The notes beneath the pieces are model-generated. The model made no database searches and had not been told where the DNA came from. It saw only the letters and a list, made by a program, of their open reading frames with translations. Shown here piece by piece: positions 57,917 through 64,000 of a stretch of 64,000 nt of DNA (position 1 is its first letter; each line of letters starts with the position of its first letter). The translations under genes were made by a program, and so were the position numbers. Origin of the DNA: Toxonevra muliebris (lineage: Eukaryota > Arthropoda > Insecta > Diptera > Pallopteridae); contig CAVNUY010000004.1 in assembly GCA_963691655.1 (NCBI GenBank), positions 310,001 to 374,000 of the forward strand. The letters run 5' to 3'.

Positions 57917-59213
57917 TTAAGATTTTTGGATTGTTTGCAGTAATTTTTTTAAAGGGAAACTGGCGGTCTTGAGAGTTTGAATGACTTGAGTCATTGCCTC
58001 TATATTGGAAGGTAAATCATAACCACCAGATAATATGTCGTCGACATATGTTTCGTTAAGCAGTATTTTAGAGGCGAGAGGATACTTATGTTGCGTATCG
58101 TTGGCCAATTGATTTAGAGTTCTTATGGCTAGATATGGGGCACATGCAACGCCGAAAGTAACAGTCTTCAATTTATAGTCTTTTATGGATTCATTGGGAG
58201 ACCTACGAAAGAGAATTCGTTGGAATTGCTGATCTTCTTCATGAATTAAGATCTGTCTGTACATCTTTTCGATGTCTATGAAGACGAACTCATAGAGGCG
58301 CCACTGGAGTATGATCATCATGAGATCTGATTGTAGCGTGGGGCCAATGTGGAGAACATCATTTAATGAGTTCCCTGTACTTGATGCTTTTGAAGCATTG
58401 AAAACTATACGAACTTTGGAGGTGTTTTTTTCCGGTCGAACAACTGCATGATGAGGCAAGTAAAAGGATAAATATCGCCCATTGGAGATTATTTCAGGCG
58501 AGGATGTGGCTTCCATGTAGTCTAACGTGATATATTCTTCGAGAACGTCACTGTATAATTTTTTGAGATCCTTTTTCTTTTCTAGGGAGCGTTCTATGCT
58601 CAACAGCTGCTGTAAAGCAGAGCATCGAGAATGTCCTAATGCAGACTTTTGCGGAAAATCTTTTTTAAATGGAAGTCTAACAACATATCGGCCATCCGAC
58701 CTCCAAATTGTGGTTTGCTGATATAGCTGCTCACAAATTTGGTCCTCGTCGGATGGAGGATGAGGCTCCACCAACTCTTCTTGTTCCCAAAATTTTTTAA
58801 GTTGGTGGCTGATGGGGTCATGTGAAATTACCTGTGTTACTTGTGTTGAGAATGTTGACACTTTTTCGGTTATAGGACCACTTAAAATCCATCCGAATAT
58901 AGTATTTTGTGCTAGAAGGCTACCGCATGTGTTGCGTGTGCCTTCTAGGAGTATTCTTGGAGACAGATCACTTCCTATGATCATGTCGATTTGTGCTGGA
59001 GCCAAGCAGTTGGGATCAGCGAGACTCAACGTTGAGAGATCTTCCCAATTTGGATGACTGACTTTGAACGTTGGGAGGAGTTTTGTTAGTTGAGGGAGAA
59101 CTATCGCTTGTGCTTTAATTTTAATGTTGCTGTTCGTGGCCAGTGTTAAGAAGCAAATTCGGTTTGCGTTCTGAACTATTTCACCACCTATGCCAGAAAT
59201 TGCGTAATAGGTT
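57917..59213 (-). pseudogene. BEL protease tail and reverse transcriptase
   Basis: From 59213 the frame carries the rest of the protease domain (YAISGIGGE..., then IDMIIGSDL and GWILSGP). It continues into RT: VRLPFKKDFP, YLPHHAVVRPEKNTSKVRIV, FNASKASSTGNSLND, and the catalytic YVDD at 58037-58048 in ETYVDDILSGG. These are diagnostic BEL/Pao motifs. The frame ends at 57917 after a run of seven A residues, where one base appears to be missing. RT copies the element RNA from a tRNA primer. Confidence 0.92.
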
Positions 59214-60028
59214 GTGACGACATAAAATTATCAGTAATTTTAATCGCACAACCCTAAACCACTAGCACATATATGCCGTTAAAATATATATTAACATTTA
59301 TATTTAAGTAATTATAATATATATATTTCACAGAACGGAAATAATACGGTACAACAAGAAGAAATTGATATAAAAGGACATGCATCGCACAGAAGAAGAC
59401 ACTCAGACTCAGACTTAGACTGTGGCACAGGTCATTTCTTCTTCTCTTTGTTAGATTATATGAAATACTCCTTACGGTTGCGTCAGCACGGAAGGATAAG
59501 GCTTAGACATTGGTAGCTAATATCAAACGAAGCGACAGCACGTTTGATTCCTCTTTAATTCTCAGAAATCGGTCAGGTATTTATTGGACCTTGCGAGTGA
59601 GACATCACACCAAGGTATATAAAGATCAGGTATTCATTAGACGCCAGGGTGTGCGACAGCCTCACTGGTGTAGTATAAACAAAGTTGCCACTGACCATAC
59701 AGCAAACGACAAAGACTTAGCCATCGTGTCACGAGGACACGCATCGTAAATACAGAGACAGGAACGAGCGGCAACGAAGCCACAGCAAGAAACCCGAGCG
59801 CCAAGAAAGGCAAACAAAGTGAAACGAGCACGAACGAAGGCGAAAGAACAAACAACATACGAGGTACTAAGGATAAAAATACTAACGAACCAAGTGTAAA
59901 TAAAATAACAGTGAAGAATATCAATAAACAAGTGAACCGAAATAAATCGTGAGTTATTATTTACGCACCCTGGTTACTCGCTGAGTATACCCTGACAAAA
60001 AGAGAAGGAACCAGGAAGGTTCGTTACA
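59214..60028 (+). mobile_element. Solo LTR inserted in BEL protease
   Basis: 815 bp from TGTGACGACATA to GGTTCGTTACA. The flanks AGGT and ATGT are a 4-bp duplication with one change, and the protease frame is continuous across the site when the insert is ignored. On plus it has TATATAAAG at 59616 and AATAAA at 59899 and 59923, so it is an oriented U3-R-U5. A 4-bp duplication suggests a Ty3/gypsy-type element that recombined away its body. Confidence 0.8.
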
Positions 60029-60389
60029 ATGTCTCTTTAGTGGGAAGCCCTATTCGCTTTTGGGCCTTCGAGGAGATGAAGGTCTTTTGGGATCCTTGGT
60101 CAATCAAGGCTCGAACTTTGAAGTGTTCGCCCGCGTGTTCCAGCGAGATAAGTGCTGTAGGAAGTAGTGTTTTTTCACTATTACTGGCATATAGCGAACG
60201 AATTGGTTCATGAGTGTTCTGATGTGAACATGAGGGTTTTTCTGAGTTTAACTCTATTGGATTTCGAATTTGAGAGATTGTGGGTTTTGGTCTTTCTATG
60301 ATATTATCTGACTGAGCTGTCGATACTTGGGACAGAGTTAAGTGGGATCGATCACTTGATCGTGTGTATTTATATTTATCGCCAGACAT
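60024..60389 (-). pseudogene. BEL aspartic protease, N-terminal part
   Basis: An open stretch with a Ser/Thr-rich spacer, then LLPTALISLEHAGEHFKVRA and ALIDQGSQKTF. The last is the catalytic triad region of BEL proteases (D-x-G-S, here DQGS). The domain is split by the solo LTR directly after RIGLPTKET; the remaining half is in the RT-containing frame beyond 59214. Protease would cleave the polyprotein. It is separated from the nucleocapsid by a one-base excess in a T7 run at about 60413-60419. Confidence 0.85.
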
Positions 60390-60693
60390 ATTGTGAAGCA
60401 GTGAATGGTGTCTTTTTTTGGCAGTAAACGCACGTAAAATTACTTTTACAATCTTGCTTCACGTGTGAAAAACCAAGACAGTTTTTGCATATATTATTAT
60501 TTTTAACGTGGTTTTGTCTCTCAAATATTGTCATTTTTTTGAATTTTGGGCAAAGTCGTACCGAGTGGTTTAAATTGCATAATTTGCACTGGAAAGACTT
60601 ACTTTCAGTCAAATATGTTTGTGATTTGTTTATTAATTTGTTTTGAGTGTAATTGAGGTTAGAATGGTTTGGTTTGTTAAGCCTTTCTACCAC
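60376..60693 (-). pseudogene. BEL nucleocapsid zinc knuckles
   Basis: CKLCNLNHSVRLCPKFKKM, then CKNCLGFSHVKQDC and CVYCQKK: the BEL-type knuckle cluster that binds genomic RNA. It is preceded by a short linker (NKPNHSNLNYTQNK). The frame before it (gag) is offset by one base around 60685-60700, and the frame after it (protease) by the T7 run, so both breaks look like single-base indels in a formerly continuous gag-pol. Confidence 0.88.
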
Positions 60694-61376
60694 TTCGTTA
60701 AGAATTCATCCATTTGAGACCACAATGGGAGGTCTTTGCGCGATCTTAGCGATTGCTCCCAGAGCGACAGAGTTTCTTCGGGTAGCTTGGTTGAGCAAAT
60801 GTAAACCAGAATGGGATCCCAATTTTTCGTGTCGACGCCCTGGGTGGAGAGAATGCACAAACTATTATTGATTGTGGTCTGTATTTTCTGTATCGCATTG
60901 CTATTTTCTGAAGTTACTGGTACGATATTTAAAAGAATTTTTATTTGATTGTCTACCAGGATACGTGTATTTCCGTACCGAGACTTCAAAGCTTCCCACG
61001 CTAAATCAAAATTATTGTTGCTCAGCTGGTACCGTTTTACGAAAGCACCAGCTTGACCCTTTGTTTTAAATCGGAGGTGGTATAATTTTTGGGCTGGTGT
61101 CAGTTTTGGGTGGTTTATATATACCGCAGTAAACATGTCCCGGAAGGACGGCCACTCTTCATACCCTCCGTAAAATATTTCTGTGTCACAGGGTGGAAGC
61201 TTGAGATTAATTTCAGAGGAAATTTGTTGAGCTTGGTTTGGGATTTGAGGCATTGTGGGAACTCCAGATTGCGGCCTGGTTTGAGTTTGGAGCATTTTAA
61301 GCAAGTCTAGCATTTGAGCTTTGCACTCTTCATTTATTTCAGAAAATGAAGGAGTACACTGAGAATAGTGGGCCAC
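60687..61376 (-). pseudogene. BEL gag capsid region
   Basis: 229 codons with LKLPPCDTEIFYGGYEEWPS, FRDMFTAVYINHPKLTPAQK, YHLRFKTKGQAGAFVKRYQL and AWEALKSRYGN, the conserved gag domain of BEL/Pao. A stop lies immediately upstream and the frame opens on GTG, so the true N terminus is upstream in a shifted frame or begins at the internal ATG (MLDLLKML). Capsid proteins form the particle holding the element RNA. The frame ends by a one-base shift before the nucleocapsid. Confidence 0.9.
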
Positions 61377-63166
61377 TTATATTACTTTACTGTAGTAAAT
61401 TGAAAGAGTAAAGAAAAATTGTTGTTTAATTTGCTAAAATATTAACTGGACATAAACGAGAGGTTGAAATAACGAGAATTTGCCAACCAATAAAGTTGTT
61501 AAAATAAATGTAAATTGCGTTGGAAAGTAATGATGTGTTGTAATGATCTGAATGAATTGCGTTATGCGTATTTGCTCATTGGGTTGTACTTTTTGCAACT
61601 CACAGGAAGAAATACGGATGTATTTACCTGTGGGTTGTGTCCTTAGTTTGACTAATGTGAATCAAGTTCAAACAAAAGGTCTTTTGAGTTTTTTTTTTCT
61701 AAGTATATCAACCCAAATGAACCCAGTATGTAAATAACGAAACAATGCTAATCAATACAAATGTTTGTGGGAATGTTCGTACAACTTTTAAATCTACGTG
61801 TACAATCACGTTTTTGTTTTGTTTTTATACACTTGTGCATAGATAGAAATAGTTAATAAGGGGGTTATTTTTAAATTTGATTGTATGCGATAATTTATTT
61901 TGTTTTTATATATACTGAGAAAAAGTAAGGTATATTTATATACGTTTCGAGAGTTAATAAAACTTTTATTTAATGTTGCACATATGCAACCTTCACTTTT
62001 CAAAGGCATAAATATGTGGTTTAAAAAAAATAAAGCTTTGTATTCGCTTAGGTATTCTTAACGTTTGGTGATTGCTGAAAATTTGAATTTTTCGCTTAAG
62101 TCTGTCTTTTTTTTTTTTTTTTGAAGATACTTATTTTTTTTCTTTTATTACGGAGAGAAAGTATGCATTAGCGGAACGCACGGAACTGAAACATATGTAT
62201 GGGCAAAAATGTATGCAGGTATTTAATATTGATATATTATTGTCTATATCTAAATATATATATTCTTTAAGTAGTGGGAGAAAGTATGTGATAGCGGAAC
62301 GAATGAAATTAAAACGTATGTATGTGCAAAGAAAATACCGCCAAAATTGATATGTATATATGTATATACCTTTTTGCAACGGTTTTCTTTAAAATACGCT
62401 AATTTCGGTAAATGTCATGTTATGTTTGTAAGTATATAATATTGAATATTGTGAGACTGTACTTTTTTTTTTTTTTTTTTTTTTTAACTAAGTCTCATGC
62501 AAAAATGATAATTGCTTCACTTACTGTGACATTCCGGAGGAATTTTGCCCTGTTGGTTGCGTATTTGGGTTCATGTTGTATTTTGCTGCTGACTTATTGT
62601 TGTTGCCGTTGATGGTTCTACTGCTGTTGCGGATGATGAAGTTGTTGTTGTTGTAGCTGGTGCTGTTGGTGACGTTTCAGCTGCTGTTGCGGTTGATGAA
62701 GTTGCTGTTGTTGTAGCTGGTGCTGTTGGTGACGTTTCAGCTGCTGTTGCGGTTGATGAAGTTGCTGTAGCTGGTGCTGTTGATGCTGGTGGCACTGGCG
62801 ATAATGCAGTAACTTACTGCGCTTTAAGCCCTCTGGGATACGTTTCCCATGATTTGAAATTTAACTCTCGCACTTTTTAACCTGACGCTTTTTATTATTT
62901 GTTACTGTAAATGTGACGCTTTGTAACCGTTTGAGGCTCGCTGTTGAGTGAACACGAAAACTTTTTGAATTTTAAAATTTTGTGCTTTATCGCGCAACCA
63001 CTGCACCACTACACTTTTTACAATCTTTTTTTTTATTAAATTTTCTCGTTCTTTCGCTGGATGTTCTTCGTTTTGCAAATATTTAAAAGAATGATCTCGT
63101 CCGATAGCCAGTGTTGCGTTTTGTTGTTTTTTTATTTTTGTTCTAAATATTTGCGAACGGCTGAAC
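61377..63166 (-). other. BEL 5' leader between primer site and gag
   Basis: About 1.8 kb without a recognisable domain, unusually long for a leader. Contains long T runs (62108-62122 and 62464-62485), a minisatellite at 62610-62790, and AT-rich filler. Part may be foreign insertion; no target duplications were seen. Confidence 0.55.
62610..62790. repeat. 60-bp minisatellite in BEL leader
   Basis: About three copies of a 60-bp unit built on GCTGGTGCTGTTGGTGACG and GCTGCTGTTGCGGTTGATGA. The minus strand is open for 74 codons of Ala/Thr/Ser-rich repeats (AAETSPTAPATTT). Because the unit length is a multiple of three, the frame stays open through the repeats. Translation is unproven. Confidence 0.75.
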
Positions 63167-63180
63167 GGCTCGAAGGACCA
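63167..63180 (-). promoter_or_regulatory. Primer binding site, tRNA-Tyr type
   Basis: Directly inside the 5' LTR the minus strand reads TGGTCCTTCGAGCC. Its complement GGCTCGAAGGACCA equals the 3' end of animal tRNA-Tyr, whose acceptor stem begins CCTTCGA. RT would start minus-strand synthesis here. Confidence 0.8.
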
Positions 63181-63559
63181 TGTATAATTCCCTGACGTTC
63201 GAAATAAGAATTTCTATTTTTTTTTTCTTAAACGTTACAAATTCAGAGTTTTATTTAATTAAAAATGAATATAATATGATTTTGATGCGATTCGGGTTCG
63301 CCGAGTTAATTATGTAAATATGAATAGTAAAAATAATAAAAAGAATTATGTGTGGGCGGCTTTTATAGCCGTTACCGCTGGAAGAAATGAAAAGCTTAGG
63401 GATATATATATACATTGAAAACTTAAGACTAGTACTAGGTTGAATTCAGTTTTTAGTACAAGTACTAGAATTTTCTAATTTACAAAATAATAGAATGGTG
63501 GCAAATTTACAAATAAGTACAAGTAGGAAATTTTAGTTCATTTGGAACTGGTTCCAACA
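63181..63559 (-). repeat. BEL 5' LTR with TATA box
   Basis: 379 bp, same length as the 3' LTR, with three substitutions. The minus strand has GGCTATAAAAGCCGC at 63357-63371, the likely promoter, and AATAAA downstream. Confidence 0.95.
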
Positions 63560-63564
63560 AACAT

Positions 63565-63928
63565 GTTTTCCTTAATGAGGTGAAGTCTTGGCTTTTTAAC
63601 TTTAATCATAATGAAGTAAACTCACTTATCAGTATACTAAATTAATAATTAATAAAAAAAAAAAAAAAAGAAAAAATAAAAATTCTTATTACAAAATTTT
63701 GCTAAAATTGTCATTCACATATTTACTATTGTTTACTCTTTAGGTACTATTATTACTTTTACGTTAATCCTTTGTGTATTTGACCCTTGTATTGTGTTGT
63801 TTAACATCTGCCTACATATACTTCACATTCGCCACTAGTTCTTGTAGAGCTACAGAATGTAAGTAAATTATTATTAATTAATTGTAACACATATATATAT
63901 ATATTGTTAATTAAATTGTAATCTATTC

Positions 63929-63960
<32 letters not shown>
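63565..63960 (+). mobile_element. 3' end of LINE remnant B beyond BEL
   Basis: The first codons (KSWLFN type) continue the frame that was open at 54433 once the single AACAT copy is counted, and stop at about 63644. A 3' UTR of about 280 bp follows and ends in a poly-A tail at 63932-63960. This shows that the BEL element landed in the last codons of a LINE. Confidence 0.8.
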
Positions 63961-63964
<4 letters not shown>

Positions 63965-64000
63965 TCTTCTTTGTACACAAATAACACACACACGTATTCT

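Larger units (their letters stand above)
54434..63559 (-). mobile_element. BEL/Pao LTR retrotransposon
   Basis: Two 379-bp LTRs bound by TG...CA enclose, on the minus strand, gag, nucleocapsid knuckles, aspartic protease, RT (YVDD), RNase H and integrase. AACAT is duplicated at 54429-54433 and 63560-63564, the 5-bp size usual for BEL. The LTRs differ at 3 positions (about 0.8%), indicating a young insertion. The coding region nevertheless has at least five one-base frame breaks and an inserted solo LTR. Confidence 0.95.

Overview
This window looks like repeat-dense, AT-rich heterochromatin-like DNA from a higher fly (Diptera, probably Cyclorrhapha). I recognise no intact host protein-coding gene. 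The assignment rests on the mix of elements: Jockey-group and CR1/L2-like LINEs, Penelope, BEL/Pao, Helitron, hAT, tRNA-derived SINEs and many short inverted-repeat elements. One 86-nt GT-AG intron-like segment is also of insect size. I cannot name a genus from the sequence alone.

Layout. 1-5.9 kb: mostly featureless AT-rich DNA with a Helitron scrap, a LINE tail and a degraded SINE. 5.9-9.0 kb: a 152-bp tandem repeat, a repeat with a tRNA-like core, and a foldback element holding an inverted-repeat element that in turn holds a hAT element with a perfect 8-bp target duplication. 9.0-12.9 kb: a decayed Jockey-type LINE (gag, endonuclease, reverse transcriptase). 13-22.5 kb: MITE clusters, a second foldback copy and a Harbinger-like insertion. 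22.5-48.65 kb: about 26 kb built from one modular family with long inverted repeats (Foldback-like). It is seeded with 76-bp palindromic mini-elements and later invaded by a SINE, two Penelope fragments, a LINE and two Helitrons. A 2.5-kb block of it was tandemly duplicated, so one unit serves as the empty site for the LINE in the other. 48.8-49.9 kb: a 547-bp tandem duplication. 51.3-64 kb: two LINE remnants. The second is split, with its reading frame resuming on the far side, by a 9.1-kb BEL/Pao retrotransposon on the minus strand. That element has 379-bp LTRs, a 5-bp target duplication and a tRNA-Tyr-type primer site, and it contains a solo LTR inside its protease region.

How the parts work together. 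The genes are retrotransposon or Helitron proteins: gag and nucleocapsid package RNA, protease/RT/RNase H/integrase or endonuclease/RT copy and insert it, and the Helitron Rep domain nicks DNA for rolling-circle transfer. Nearly all are frameshifted or truncated. Because paralogous copies preserve empty sites, the window can be read as an insertion history. Many frame breaks in the young BEL element fall in homopolymers, so sequencing or assembly error should be considered before calling them true mutations.
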